DNA of 64,000 nt, from the NCBI RefSeq assembly GCF_963082655.1, contig NC_081552.1:190910075-190974074 (forward strand). Direction: 5' to 3'. The position numbers and the translations under genes were made by a program. Below are positions 10,776 to 22,925 of this stretch, in pieces. Within the stretch, counting starts at the first letter, position 1. The number at the start of each line of letters is the position of its first letter. The stretch is from Stomoxys calcitrans. Lineage: Eukaryota > Arthropoda > Insecta > Diptera > Muscidae. The notes below the pieces were generated by a model. The model saw only the letters and a list, made by a program, of their open reading frames with translations. It was not told where the DNA came from and did no database searches.

Positions 10776-13410
10776 ACTTTATTATAGATGCCATAACACA
10801 AGGCATGAATTTGGCTGTGGATTTGTGGTTAGTCGGAGACTGAAACAAGGACGAGCAGACAAAAGAAGATAAGGACGAGCAGACCAAGGATATTTTCTAC
10901 GAGCGCCCAAAGAGAGAAAATGACTGCTGCCCCATGATATAAAAATCCTTCTGGGAGATTTGCGAGAATGCGAAGATAGGGAAGGGAGACATTTTTGGTT
11001 CAACAGTCGGAAAAAAACAAAACAAAACAAAAACAAAAAACATGGCAGTTAGTAGCACAAGATTTCAATATAAAAATATTCACAAAGCCACATGGCTGTC
11101 ACCCGATCAAAACACGATGAACCAAATTGATCACGTTGTGATAGATGGAAGGCATTCATCCAGCGTGTTCAATGTACGATCGATCCGTGGAGCGAATATA
11201 GATTCGGATCCTTACCTAGTTGTAGCAAAGGTTCTCACCGGTTTGAACATGGCGAGGAAAGTACGATCTGACACTGCACGGAAGCTGGACATTTAAAAGC
11301 TGCAAACACAACATACTCCACTCGACTGACCAAATTGCTTGATGAAAGCACTCCTGGTTCCGATGATACAATGGCGCAGTGGCAAACTATTGCCCACGAC
11401 CGTACTTGGGTACCGGAAGCTTTCCCAAAGATACCCATGGTACGACCTAGAGTGTCGAGATTCTACTGAAGCCAAGAATGCGGCATATAGAGCAACCCTG
11501 CAATCAGCAGCAACGCGCCAGATGACGGAGAGGTATCGGGAGAAAACGAGAGAGGAGAAACTTCTATTCCGCAGAAAGAAAAAGGAAATGGAAAGACGTG
11601 AGTGTGAACAAGCTAAGTTGTACAGGAGTCAGAAAGAAGTCCGGAAATTTTACCAAAGAATTAAACATCAAACCGATGGCTTTGGTGCAGGCACATCCTC
11701 CTGCAGAGACGAAGAAGAAAATCCGGTAACTGACACAGATAGCATGCTGATGATATGGATAGAACATTTTTCACAACTGCTAGTGTCCGACGTTGACGAC
11801 GAAGAGGATACCCCAGAATCAATCAATGATGATGCTATAGAATGTTTACCTCCTAGTCAGAATGAGGTGCAAGTAGCAGTGACCCGACTAAAGAACAACA
11901 AAGCAGTAGGAGCCGACGGGTTACCCGCTAAACTATTTAAGACCAGAGGCGACACGCTGATAAGCCGTATGCATTAGCTTATCTGCACAATCTGGCTAGA
12001 AGAACGCATAACCGATGATTGGAACCTCAGCATACTATGTCCCGTACACAAGAAAGGAGACAAGACGGAATGTGCCAACTACAGAGGAATAAGTCTCCTC
12101 CCCCATCGCATACAAGGTACTCTCGAACGTACTGTGTGAAAGATTAAAACCTAAAGTCAATGAGATTATTGGGCCCTATCAATTCGGTAAATCCACCCTG
12201 GACCAGATACTCATACTGCGCCAAATACTGGAAAAGACCCGAGAAGGACAAATCAACACCTACCATCTCTTTGTTGACTACAAAGCCGCCTTCTATACCC
12301 CTTACGTTCAAAGGTATTTAAAGCCATGGCTTGCTTTTGGTATCCCTGCGTAATTCATAAGACTCTGCAGGACGACACTTGCTGATGCAAGTTCCTCAGT
12401 AAGAATAGGAAAGAATTCTCCGAACCATTTAATACCAAACGAGTTTTTAGACAAGCAGACAGCCTTTCGTGTGATCCCTTAAATATCCTGCTGGAGAAGT
12501 TTATATGAGATGCAGATGTGAATAGATGTGACACACTACTCACAAGAGAACACATGCCACTCGCCTATGCCAACGACATCGATATTATAGGTCCGTCAAC
12601 GGCAGTAGCAACTGCAGTCTTTGAAAGAATCGAAATAGAGTCAGTCAAAATGGGACTGGCAGTAAATGGAGATAAGACGAAATGGATGGTTTCAACTCCC
12701 AAAAAGCCATGCACAACCGAGCAGATAAAGAAAGTTGGGAACCACAACTTTGAGATAGTCAGTAACTTTATCTACTCGGCACCGCCGTAACCGAAACGAA
12801 TGACACCAGTTTTGAAATATAGCGAGGAATAATACAGGCAAACAGATGCTACTTTGGATTTGGATCACACTATACAAGACACCAATATTACCCGTGTTGT
12901 TATATGGCATGGGTACTTTTGAAAACAGATGAGGCAGTGTTTGGAATATGTGAAAGAAAGATTCTTCGTAAAATATATGGACCAGTTTGGGTTAATGGAG
13001 AATATAGTCGTTGTATGAACCACGAGCTGTATGACGACGATAGCATAGTTACACGCATCAAAATACAACGGCTGCGTTGGCTAGGTGATGTTGTCAGAAT
13101 GGATGAAGAAGCTCCAGCAAACGAGTCTTTTGAAGGCAAACACGATGTTACACTCAAACCGGGACGACCAAAAGCCTGATGGAAAGATCAAGTGGTGGGA
13201 GACACCTTGAAATTTGGTATCCGAGGTTTTAGATTGAGTGAAGAAGACCGAGGCGTTTGAAACGCTATTCTACGTTCGGCTAATGGAGCAAAGTAAAAAG
13301 CTTTACCATCACCTAAGTGTTGGTGCTCTGTTCGTTATTTCACATGAACAAGTGTTAAACCCCATATAAAAAAAGTTGAAGCGAAAAATGTGTGAACAAA
13401 TAAACGATTT

Positions 13411-14510
13411 CTTTACGCTTAGGCACAAAGATAACTCTTAAAAACAAATAATCCTAGTGTTATATGAAGGCAAGATTGTGTTATAAATTTATAATCCTCA
13501 AGTTTTTTTTGCCTGTTGGGGCAGAGATCATTTGTTTCTCTTTCTAGCCGAGCTCAATGATCGGAGATTTTTCTGCAATGGAAAAGGAAAGCTAGAGATC
13601 ATCAACCCACCAACCGCTATGGGACGCGTTTTGTCTTTGGTTTGAAGACTGTTCAACCATATTAGGTGTGAAGGCTTCAAGGGCCGTATGTTGGCGAAAA
13701 TGTCTCTATGATATAAATACCACATTACCCGCCAGCTGCTTCTTTCGCAATGCATGTCTTTGTGTAATGGCAGATTTTTTCTCTACACACTTATACTACT
13801 GCCATGGCATACACTTGATTCTGAGCACCCTTCTTTGTTTATATTTAAAACATATTATGATATTTTGTTGAAGTTCTATTATTACTATTTCGAAATCAGA
13901 AGAGAGTACCCTGCTTAAGATAGTGGGGCTGTCATTAAATCTATGAATATCATGAATTGGGGAAAATTTCTTTTTGTTTGTCATTATGGGTTTATGTTTC
14001 CTAAAAAATCATGCAAAGAGACTGAAGTATCCAAATATTTACGGATATTGTATCTTGTTTGAGTTTAGTAAGCTTACCATCGACATGGACTTTTTTTTTG
14101 TTATATTCTGGAATTGTTTTGGCACCCTTCTAATGATCAGTAAAGGTACTTATCTTTCGAACGTAGCACAAAAACGCAGCTATATTATTCATTCTTATCA
14201 TTTTTATTTCGACTATGCGATAAATAAAAATGTGAAGTAGCATCATAAAAAATTGGATTAATTTTATGATTAGCAAAATACCATGAGTCACCAATTTCCA
14301 AAAGTTATGTGATTTTTTCTTTGTTATGCATAATTGCCTTCTACAATTTCCAATTTTTGACACACTTAAGCTTAGAATCGCCTAGGTCATATTGTGCGAA
14401 TGGAAAAAGAAACTGAAGTCGGAACATGTCAAACGTGTGGATCGACGACACCCTTGGATGATTAATGCAAATGGGGAAGACCGACAATTCGATGGAAAAA
14501 AAAAAATATA
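13411..14510. other. Non-coding AT-rich sequence, nothing recognised
   Basis: Contains short open frames but none with a recognisable domain. A pyrimidine tract and AG at about 13533 looks like an acceptor but no convincing coding exon follows. Confidence 0.5.
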
Positions 14511-14743
14511 TTGGGTTGCCCAAAAAGTAATTGCGGATTTTTCATATAGTCGGCGTTGACAAATTTTTTCACAGCTTGTGACTCTGTAATTGCATTCTTT
14601 CTTCTGTCAGTTATCAGCTGTTACTTTTAGCTTGCTTTAGAAAAAAAGTGTAAAAGTATATTTGATTAAAGTTCATTCTAAGTTTTATTAAAAATGCATT
14701 TACTTTCTTTTAAAAAATCAGCAATTACTTTTTGGGCAACCCA
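14511..14743. mobile_element. Mariner-derived MITE, about 233 bp, reverse orientation
   Basis: TTGGGTTGCCCAAAAAG start and matching end, TA at 14509-14510. The right end is followed by a partial repeat of the terminus (GGCAACCCA) instead of a clean TA, suggesting slippage or a second end fragment. Orientation is opposite to the copies at 2059 and 6996. Confidence 0.88.
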
Positions 14744-14952
14744 GGCAACCCATTCCTGCCGACCGAGGGGCCACCACCCATTATGTAGGGATGCGTATAC
14801 CCCATAGTCCGAACTATGGAGGGTTAGGGTAATACTGGCTACAGAAATTCAACAGTCAGTTGCAACACTAGAGTTAGATCAACATACACATTCTGTCTAA
14901 AGGCAGGTACTTTATTCACTTTTCGTCGATTACTTTTTTTAGATAATAGATG

Positions 14953-16352
14953 TTAAAGCAAAACAAATAAAAGTGTGCTAAGTTCGGCCGGACCGAATCT
15001 TGGGAACCCAACACCATGGATTTGGCAAAAAATTTATACAAAATAAATTTAGTTGAAAGGTATAATATTATTTTACATACCAAACTTGTCAAACCAACAA
15101 AAATTAAAGCTTCTAAAAACCAAACAAGACCGGTTTACATGGAAGCTATATCAGGTTATAGACTGATTTGGATCTTACCAGGCAAAGTTGTTGGAAGTCA
15201 TAACAGAACACTACATGCAAAATTTCAGGCAAATCGAACAAAAATGGCGGCTTGTAAGGGCTCAAGAAGTCAAATCGGGAGATCGATTTATATGGGAGCT
15301 ATATCAGGTTATAGACCGATTTGGACCTTACTAAGCACAATTTGTATAAAATGATATAGACTAATATAGGACAAAAATTGCGGCTTGTAAGGGCTCAAGA
15401 AGTCAAATCGGGAGATCGGTTTATATAGGAACTACATCTGATTATAGACCGATTTGGACCGTACTAAGCACAGTTGTTGGAAGTCATAACAAAACACTGC
15501 ATGCTTAATTTCAGCCAAATCGGGCAAAAGTTGTGGCTTTAAGGGCTCAAGAAGTCTAATCGAGAGATCGGTTTATATGGGAGCTATATCAGGTTATAGA
15601 TTGATTTGGACCGTACTAGACAGAGTTGTTGGAAGTCATCACAAAACATTACATGCTCAATTTCAGCCAAATCGGAAAAAAATGCGGCTTGTAAGGGCTC
15701 AACAAGTCAAATCGGGAGATCGGTTTATAAAGGAGCTCTATCGGGTTATAGAACGATTTGGACCTTACTAAGCACTGTTATTGGAAGTCATAACAGAACA
15801 CCACATGCAAAATTTTAGCCAAATCGGACAAAAATTGCGTCTTCCAGGGGCTCAAAAAGTCTAATCGGGAGATCGGTTTATATGGGAGCTATATCGAAAT
15901 CTGAACCGATCGGCTCCAAATTGAAGAAAGATATCGGTGGACCCAAGACAACTCACTGTCCCAAATTTTGGCAAAATCGGATAATAAATGTGGCTTTTAT
16001 GAGCCTAAGAGCCTAAATCGGAGGACCGGTCTATATGACACCTATATCCAAATCAGGACCGATCTGGGCCAAATTGACGAAGGATGTCTAAGGGCCTAAC
16101 ACAACTCACTGTCCCAAATTTCAGCAAAATCGGATAATAAATGTAGCTTTTATGGGCCCAAGATCCTAAATCGGTCGATCGGTCTATATGGGGGCTATAT
16201 CAAATATAGCCCATCTTCGAACACAACCTGCTTATGGCCAAAAAAAGAATCTGTGCAGCTCAATATCTCTATTTTTAAAGAGTGTAGCGTGATTTCAACA
16301 GACAGACGGACGGACATGGCTAGATCATCTTGCATTTTTACAATGAACAAGA
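14953..16352 (+). mobile_element. 153-bp array element with head; tail truncated
   Basis: Head AAATAAAAGTGTGCTAAGTTCGG(C/A).CCG-type palindrome at 14960-15010, then units with GGTTTATATGGGAGC at 15287, 15420, 15572, 15724 and 15877: spacings 133, 152, 152 and 153 bp. Later units switch to the AACTCACTGTCCCAAAT subfamily. The tail is cut shortly after the GACAGACGGACGGACATGG block, where the truncated MITE at 16358 begins. Confidence 0.8.
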
Positions 16353-16357
16353 ATATA

Positions 16358-16497
16358 TTGGGTTGCCCAAAAAGTAATTGCGGATTTTTCATATAGTCGG
16401 CGTTGACAAATTTTTTCACAGCTTGTGACTCTGTAATTGCATTCTTTCTTCTGTCAGTTATCAGCTGTAACTTTTAGCTTGCTTTAGAAAAAAAAAG
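16358..16497. mobile_element. Truncated mariner MITE, one end only
   Basis: Begins TTGGGTTGCCCAAAAAG after TA (16356-16357) and matches the first ~140 bp of the 14511 copy up to the GCTTTAGAAAAAAA block, then ends with no second terminus. Confidence 0.85.
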
Positions 16498-17455
16498 TTG
16501 TTCAGTTGTTTCATCTAGAAGATAAATTAGTTACGGTCAGAAGATCGTTTTGATGTTAGAGACATGATTCCTCAGGCAAAACTCTTAGAATTCTTAATAT
16601 TAAATCAAAAATACAACAATTGTCAGACAACATATTTTACCTATGGCAACAAGGGTAACAACATTGGATTTCCATTTCGAAAACCTTGCACCACCACACT
16701 TTATCGTTTGTAACAAATACAAGAACATTTCTAATAGAAAGCTGCATTTTGACTTCTAGTAAAAATATATATTAACAAAATGCATTATTTATTCAATTTA
16801 ATCAACCATTTCATTTTGAGCAGCTGACAATGGTGTTACACTATCAGAGAAATGTCGATAAGATAAGCGGGAATAAAAACAAACAATGGTTAACAAGTTA
16901 AATTAGTTTAATTCAACTAGTCATCGACTAAATAGCATTTCAGTTTGCAAATGTCTAGCGTCGTACAAACATTTGCCCTTCGGATTTTATTCTATTAATA
17001 TTTTTCTAATTTTCTATACATATATGAGGAGAATTACAAAATCATAATGCTTGAGACTAAAAAAGATGTCGAAAAATTGGTATGAAATAATTTGTTGAAG
17101 TGTTTAGAGTTTTTATTCACTTGTGAGGCTAATTGCTTTGATATGCATGAAACAATGATTCCAAATATGACGCATAAATTAAATATTATATTTGAGGTTT
17201 GCTAAAATATGCTGGAATAAACAACATCGCAATAAATAATAAAAAAAATTGATTAAAAACAAATATATAATTTGTTAAGTGTTAATACGTCAAATGATTA
17301 AAATGAATGGAGTGCAAGAAAATACAATGAAATCGGTTAAAGCCGGTCTGTAGATGCCCTACAGCATATGGTGTGCTAAGTGCTATATAAAATGTCATTA
17401 AATGACTTGCTATGAGCCTGCAATCTAAATTGAGCAAAGCGCATATACAAATAAT
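16498..17455. other. AT-rich unique-looking sequence, no gene seen
   Basis: No recognisable protein or repeat family. AT-rich throughout with only short frames. Confidence 0.5.
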
Positions 17456-19310
17456 AACAAGTAAAAAGGCGTTAAGTTCGGCCGAGCCGAACTTTGGATA
17501 CCCCCCACCTCGGGTATATATGTAAACCACCTTTCATCAAAATCCGGTGAAAATTGCATACGTTATGTTACATTGCAGTTATATCGAAATATGTTCCGAT
17601 TTGGACCAAATACTAATAACTACAAGTCATTGTTCAATTGTGTATAACAAAATATTGGTCTTTTTAGTAGCTATATCTAAAAATAAACCGATCTGAACTA
17701 TATATGACACGGATGTCGATATAATATAATATATAAGTCACTATGTCAAATTTCAGTGAAATCGGATTCTAAATGCGCCTTTTATGGGGCCAAGATTTTA
17801 AATCGAGATATCGGTCTACATGGTAGCTATATCGAAATCTGGACCGATTTTCTTCAAGTTGCAGAAAAATTTTGAAGAGCCTAACACAACACACTCTCCC
17901 AAATTTCGGCGAAATCGGACAATAAATGTGGCTTTTATGGGCCTAAGACCCTAAATCTGAGAATCGGTCTATATGGGAGCTATATCCAAATCTGGACCGA
18001 TCTAGGCCAAATTGAAGAAGGCTGTTTAAGAGCCTAACTTAACTCACTGTACCAAATTTTAGCAAAATCGGGTAATAAATGTGGCTTTTATGGGCCTAAG
18101 ACCCTTAATCGGAGGATCGGTCTGTATGGCAGCAATATCAAAATCTGGACCGATCTGGGTCAAATTGAAGAAGGATATCAAAGGACCCAACACAACTCAC
18201 TGTCCCAAATTTTAGCAAAATCGGATAATAAATGTAGCTTTTATGGACCTAAGACCCCAAACAGGAGGATCGGTCTATATGGCAGCTATATCCAAATCTG
18301 GACCGATCTGGGTCAAATTGAAGAACGATATCGAAGGGCCTAACACAACTCACTGTCCCAAATGTGGGCAAAATCGGGCAATAAATACGCCTTTAATGGG
18401 CTCAAAACCTTAAATCGAGAGATCGGACTATATCGCAGCTATATACAAATCTGGACCGATCTTTGCCATATTGCAGAAGTATATCGAGGGGCTTAACTTA
18501 ACTCACTGTCCCAAATCGAAATCGGACAATAAATGCGCCTTTTATTGCCCAAACAACTTAAATCGAGAGATCGGACTAAATTACAGCTATATTCAAATCT
18601 GGACCGGTCTGAGCCAAATTGAAAAAGGATGTCGAAGGTCCTAACACAACTCACTGTCCCAAATTTCGTCGACATTGGACAACAAATGCGCCTTTTATGG
18701 GCGCAAAACCTTAAATCGAGGGATCGGTCTATATGGCAGCTATATCTAAATCTGGACCGATCTGGGTCAAATTGAAGAATGATGTCGAAGGGCCTAACAC
18801 TAATCACTGTCCCAAATTTCAGCAAAATTGGATAATAAATGTGGCTTTTATGGGCCCAAGACCTTAAATCGGAGGATCGGTTTATATGGCAGCTATATCC
18901 AAATCTGGACCGAACTGGGCCAATTTAATGAAGGATATCGAAGGGCCTAACGCAACTTACTGTCCCAAATTTCCGCAAAATCGGATAATAATTGTGGCTT
19001 TTATGGGCCTAAGACCCTAAGTCGCCGGTCTATATCAAGATATAGTCCGATATAGCCCATCTTCGAACTTAACCTGCTTATGGACAAAAAAAGAATCTGT
19101 GCAAAATTTCAGGTCAATATCTCTATTTTTAAAGACTGTAGCGTGATTTCATCAGACAGACGGACAGACATGTCTAGATCGTCTTAGATTTTTACGCTGA
19201 TCAAGAATATATATATACTTTATAGGGTCGGAAATGGATATTTCGATGTGTTGCAAACGGAATGACAAAATTAATATACCCCCATCCTTCGGTGGTGGGT
19301 ACAAAAACAT
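17456..19310 (+). mobile_element. Complete 153-bp array element, about 1.85 kb
   Basis: Head ACAAGTAAAAAGGCGTTAAG with TTCGGCCGAGCCGAA palindrome and CACCTCGGGTATATATG, tail ending GGTGGTGGGTACAAAAA. The TCTATATGG(C) block falls at 17815, 17968, 18121, 18274, 18427, 18575, 18728 and 18881, i.e. steps of 153 bp except one 148-bp step explained by a 5-bp deletion. Tail includes GACAGACGGACAGACATG, AAGAATATATATATAC and GTTGCAAACGGAATGA. No ORF of its own. Confidence 0.85.
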
Positions 19311-19377
19311 CAACACCTGTTTTTGTATAATTCTACGATGATATCGAGCAAAACTAAGCAGAAAACAAATTTAAACC

Positions 19378-19590
19378 ATCTGCGCCTGGGTTCGAATCCT
19401 AGCGAGACCATCAGAAAAAAACTTTCAGAAAGTGTCGCACTAAGGCATGCCCTTCGAACTCGGCTACAAAAAGGAGGACCCTTACCATTGAGCTTAACTT
19501 GAATAGGACTGCACTCATTGATATGTGAGAAGTTTGCCCCTGTCCCTTAGTGGAATGTTCATGGGCAAATTTTTCAATTTGCAAGATATG
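19378..19590 (+). repeat. tRNA-derived SINE, 5'-truncated
   Basis: Contains a box-B-like GGGTTCGAATCCT and the common SINE body (AACTCGGCTA..AAAAGGAGG, GAGAAGTTTGCCCCTG, ATTGATATGTG) ending near CAATTTGCAAG. Box A is missing. Confidence 0.75.
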
Positions 19591-19687
19591 TGATGCACGT
19601 AAAGCGAGAACCACAACAAATTGTTTTCGCTATGCTCGACGCGTCCTATACTTTATTCTAAAACAAATAGTAGCTATTGACTATTTC

Positions 19688-20010
19688 GAGACGGAGGCTC
19701 CCGTAGCGCAAAGGTTAACATGTCTGCCTATGTCGTTAAACGCCTGGGTTCAAATCCTGGCAACAACATTAGACAAAACTTTTCAGCAATAGTTATCCCC
19801 TCCTTATGCTGGTGACATTTGTTAGGTGCTTTGTCAAGTGAAAACTTCTCCTAAAAAAGGTGTTGCCCAGCGGCATGCCGTTCGAACTCGGCTATAAAAA
19901 GGAGGTTCCGTATCGTTAAGGTTAAACTTGAATCAGACAGCACTCAGTGATATTTGAGAAGTTTGCCCCTGCTCCTTATTGGAATGTCCATGGCCAACAT
20001 TTGCAATTTA
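19688..20010 (+). repeat. tRNA-derived SINE, near full length
   Basis: Starts near GAGGCTCCCGTAGCGCAAAGG (box A-like TAGCGCAAAGG at 19703), box B GGTTCAAATCC at 19747, then body and an end near TTGCAATTT. The two pol III boxes and position-equivalent copies elsewhere show a tRNA-derived SINE, not a tRNA gene. Confidence 0.85.
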
Positions 20011-20049
20011 CTTTCAAGAAGTTTATAAATGCGCTTACTATATATTGAA

Positions 20050-21140
20050 ATGATATAGAATATATAAATCCGCCCCATGCCACTATGGACATATACCTAA
20101 GCCAGTAATCGGCTTGTTGTGCACTCTAAACACTAAAAAAGTAACCGCGAAAAAGAAAATACGAGTTAGGAATTATGTGCTACTTACAAAATCCTTAATT
20201 GTTTTCCATGCCACTCCCCTAAGTTGGTCCATGTCTGGCATAGTGTCCCCACCTAAGTGCCGGTATCTGTTAGACGCGAAAGCCGGGCTACAATAAAATG
20301 CTTCAACGTCTCATCATCTTTCCCGCATGCCTAACACATGCTCTCCCTTGCCGCACCGATTTAACATAAGTGAGTTCGTAGTCCTATGTGGCCCGCCATG
20401 ATACAAATACCTATACTGACCTCCTTCTTACTTCCTTTCAGTGACAGCCTCGACTTCTACAGATCTGGATCCCCGCCCCCAGAATTTTCGCCGTCCCACC
20501 GACCGTTTCGCTGTTCCACAGGGTTGTATGCGCATTCGTCGCCCACGCCCTTAACTCGGACTGCGTCGAACCGAAAGGCTTCGGGTTAACCGAGTTTATT
20601 GACGGCAGTCCTCTGGCCTTCACCACCAAATCGTCTGACCTTTCTTTTCCCCTTACTCCTTTATGGCCAAGACTGTTCGTGACCTTGTTGTCCTGGTTGT
20701 TATTGCCATATGGCAATTTTACTGTCGGTAAAGATGTTTACGCTCGATGTCCTCGCGTTAGCACCACACCAACTCACGCATTCCGTGATCGCCCGGATCT
20801 CCGAATGATCAGGCAGTCTCAAACAGATCTCAGTCCCTGGGTTTTCAATGTAGACCTCAGGCCCACTTTGTCTTCTAGCTTTGATCCATCCGTGTAACAT
20901 GATCTTCCAGACGGCAATACTGGGGTTCCGTCAATCCAAGACTGTGTCGCTGGCAGCAATGCCTCGCACTCGACCTCAGGAAACGGCTTTACACTTGTGG
21001 AGATTTATCTGCAGAAACCGGACCATAGTCGGGATTCAGAATTTCCACCAGCCTCGTCTTCTGAGTCCGCCAGGAGTCATCCTCACAAGATTCGTTCGAT
21101 CTGGTCATGATGAGTTTCCTTACGCATCCTCAGCTGCAAT
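20050..21140 (-). pseudogene. R1/LOA-like retrotransposon 3' region (RNase H to Cys/His end)
   Basis: Minus strand reads VYIENPGTEICLRLPDHSE and TSSVNIFTDSKIAIWQ at 20900-20700 (RNase H) and a C-terminal Cys-containing block around 20400-20180 equivalent to that at 31559-31308 (ITGHIGLRAHLCKIGAA). Stops interrupt it. Confidence 0.65.
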
Positions 21141-21430
21141 CTACCGGGTTGCGGATAGTGGAACGCTCCATACGAAGTAGCTGCAACGGCAGTCGCGGAC
21201 AGTCAGCGGTATCGAACGGAGAGTCTCAGTGAGAGTCCGGGTGGCACTGGCTCTTGCACAAATACTGAGAGCCTATGATGCTCGATATGACAAGGCATGG
21301 CGCCTTTACATAACCTATGGCCACCTTGTTCCCGCGACAATCGGTCCTTTGGACCGGAACGAGCTTGCTTACACAGGAGCTTGACTAAGATCGCCATCTC
21401 CATATGAAAATGTGGCTACAACAACAACCA
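21141..21430 (+). repeat. Non-LTR 3' UTR-like repeat ending in (CAA)n
   Basis: GGTTGCGGATAGTGGAACGC..AGTAGCTGCAACGGCAGT occurs here and, in pieces, at 27240-27310 and 46075-46200. This copy ends GGCTACAACAACAACC, the tail type of the jockey-like elements in the window. Confidence 0.6.
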
Positions 21431-21668
21431 TTTCGATATAATCTCATGACTATTAAGTAGGTGACGTGGGTTTGTGTTGGGCTAAATCGATTTTGTGGAA
21501 CGTTCCGGTAGCTGAGTTGGTAGCTAGCTTAGCATACCAGTTCGGCAATATCTCAAGGGACTAACAATTGTCTACCTACCTTGTCTATTAACTAAATTAA
21601 TTTTTTGCAAAAATCCCCAGGAAAACAGTTTTTATTAACCAAATTTAATTTCTTTTTTTCCCAAACAG

Positions 21669-22084
21669 AAAAAATGGCTAAAGAAATGTCTAAGTCCCAC
21701 AGAAGATCCACCAGATACCGCAATTGTACGACTTATCGTTATGAAAACACATGAAATCAAAGGTGCCAAAGCAATTTGGAATAATTCCAAAACAATCGAT
21801 CTTACATTCGGCAATCGGTTTTCAATGTGGAAATTTTGTGTTCTAATGCACAAAATACTCCACGATGGACACAGTCAAGTATTAAGCGATGGTTTACTGT
21901 TTCAAGAACAATTAATTAAATATGCCAATTATTGGCGAGCTCAGAGCAGCGATTACGCTATGTCAGAGTGCATTGTACGATATTGTCAAGTGCTGAATCG
22001 CAAAATTTCATTTCACAATACGTACCCCATGTTCAAAGGAAGTTTTCGATTGAATGATGACAGCTGTTTGGATGTTAATTCAAG
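21669..22084 (+). CDS. HIP1/Sla2-family ANTH domain, exon
   Basis: A CCCAAACAG acceptor precedes 21669 and a GTATGT donor follows 22084. The 416-bp exon is open and ends in phase 2. It encodes WLKKCLSPTEDPPDTAIVRL, then HEIKGAKAIW, WKFCVLMHKILHDGHSQVL and KYANYWRAQSS. This order (K-rich start, KGA..FW, WKFC..HK.L.DGH..VL) is that of the ANTH domain in Huntingtin-interacting protein 1, an adaptor joining PtdIns(4,5)P2 membranes, clathrin and actin in endocytosis. The basic patch expected for lipid binding is only partly kept. It joins in phase to 26297 (LDVNS + SFALCLDICDYLED), reproducing the DVN..F.L....DYLE block of HIP1. At least one upstream exon with the start is missing from view. Confidence 0.85.
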
Positions 22085-22109
22085 GTATGTTACTGTAATC
22101 GTATTTATA

Positions 22110-22925
22110 GCCAACACCACGACCGGCAAAAATTAAAGCTTCTCAGAACCGAACAAGGATGACCGAAAGACCGGTTTACATCGCAGCTATATCGGGTTAT
22201 AGACTGATTTGGACCATACTTGTTGGAAGTCGTAACAGAACACTACATGCTAAATTTCAGCGAAATCGGGCAAAAATTTCGGCTTGTAAGGGCTTAAAAA
22301 GTCAAATCGGGAGATCGGTTTATAGGGGAGCTATATCAGGTTATAGACCGATCCGTACCGTACTTTGCACAATTATTTAAAGTCTTAACAGAACACTATC
22401 AGCCAAATCGGACAAAAATTGTGGTTTGTAAGGGCTCAAGAAGTCAAATCGGGAGACCGGTTTATAGGGGAGCTATATCAGGTTATAGACTGATTTGGAC
22501 CATATTTGGCACACTTGTTGTAACAAAACACCGCATGCAAAATTTCATCCAAATCGGGCACAAATTGCGGCTTGTTAAGGACTAAAGAAGTCAAATCGGG
22601 AGATTGGTTTAGTGAGCTGGTTATAGACCGATTTGGACCGCACTTGGCACAGTTGTTGGAAGCCATAACAAAACACTACATGCAAAATTTCAGCCGAATA
22701 AGACACAAATTACGGCTTGTAAGGGCTCAATAGGTCAGATCGAGGATCGGTTTATATGGGAGCTATATAGTATAGTTGTTGGAAGTCATAACAGAACACT
22801 ATATGCCAAATTTCAGTCAAATCCGATTGCGGCTTCCAGGCGCTCAAGAATTCAAATCGGGAAATCGGTTTATATGGGAGCTACATCTAAATCTGATCCG
22901 ATATGGCCCATTTGCTATCTCAAAC
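22110..22925 (+). mobile_element. 153-bp array, inside intron of HIP1-like gene
   Basis: Units with CGGTTTATAGGGGAGCTATATCAGG and GTTGTTGGAAGTCATAAC, starting 25 bp after the donor at 22085. Lacks head and tail; it changes abruptly into non-LTR coding sequence at about 22925. Confidence 0.75.

Larger units (their letters stand above)
9038..13410 (+). mobile_element. Endonuclease/reverse-transcriptase non-LTR retrotransposon, degenerate, with two insertions
   Basis: The copy begins near 9040 with the same lead-in seen at 45225 (CCCAACGTTGACAACCCACG). After the inserted mariner (9142-10409) it resumes with an EKY.(T/A)DIT-like endonuclease segment, is interrupted again at about 10500-10775, and continues with an APE-endonuclease C-terminus at 11042-11296 (WLSPDQNTMNQIDHV), a linker, and the RT N-terminus at 11339-11977 (RLKNNKAVGADGLPAKLF). 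RT motifs follow with frameshifts to about 12790; the catalytic box at 12566-12577 reads YAND instead of YADD. A C-terminal block at 12904-13179 (RIKIQRLRWLGDVVRMDEEA) is typical of this group, often labelled craniofacial-development-protein-2-like in insect genomes. Dead copy. Confidence 0.8.

Noticed and set aside
13528..13755. Possible exon after a TTTCTCTTTCTAG acceptor
   Set aside because: The frames after it hit stops quickly and encode nothing recognisable.
17456..19080. CRISPR-like repeat array
   Set aside because: Units are 153 bp with diverged sequence throughout, no short identical repeats with unique spacers, and the genome is eukaryotic.
19688..19765. tRNA gene suggested by box A and box B
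   Set aside because: The same head is attached to a common SINE body here and at several other places, and it cannot be folded by eye into a convincing cloverleaf.
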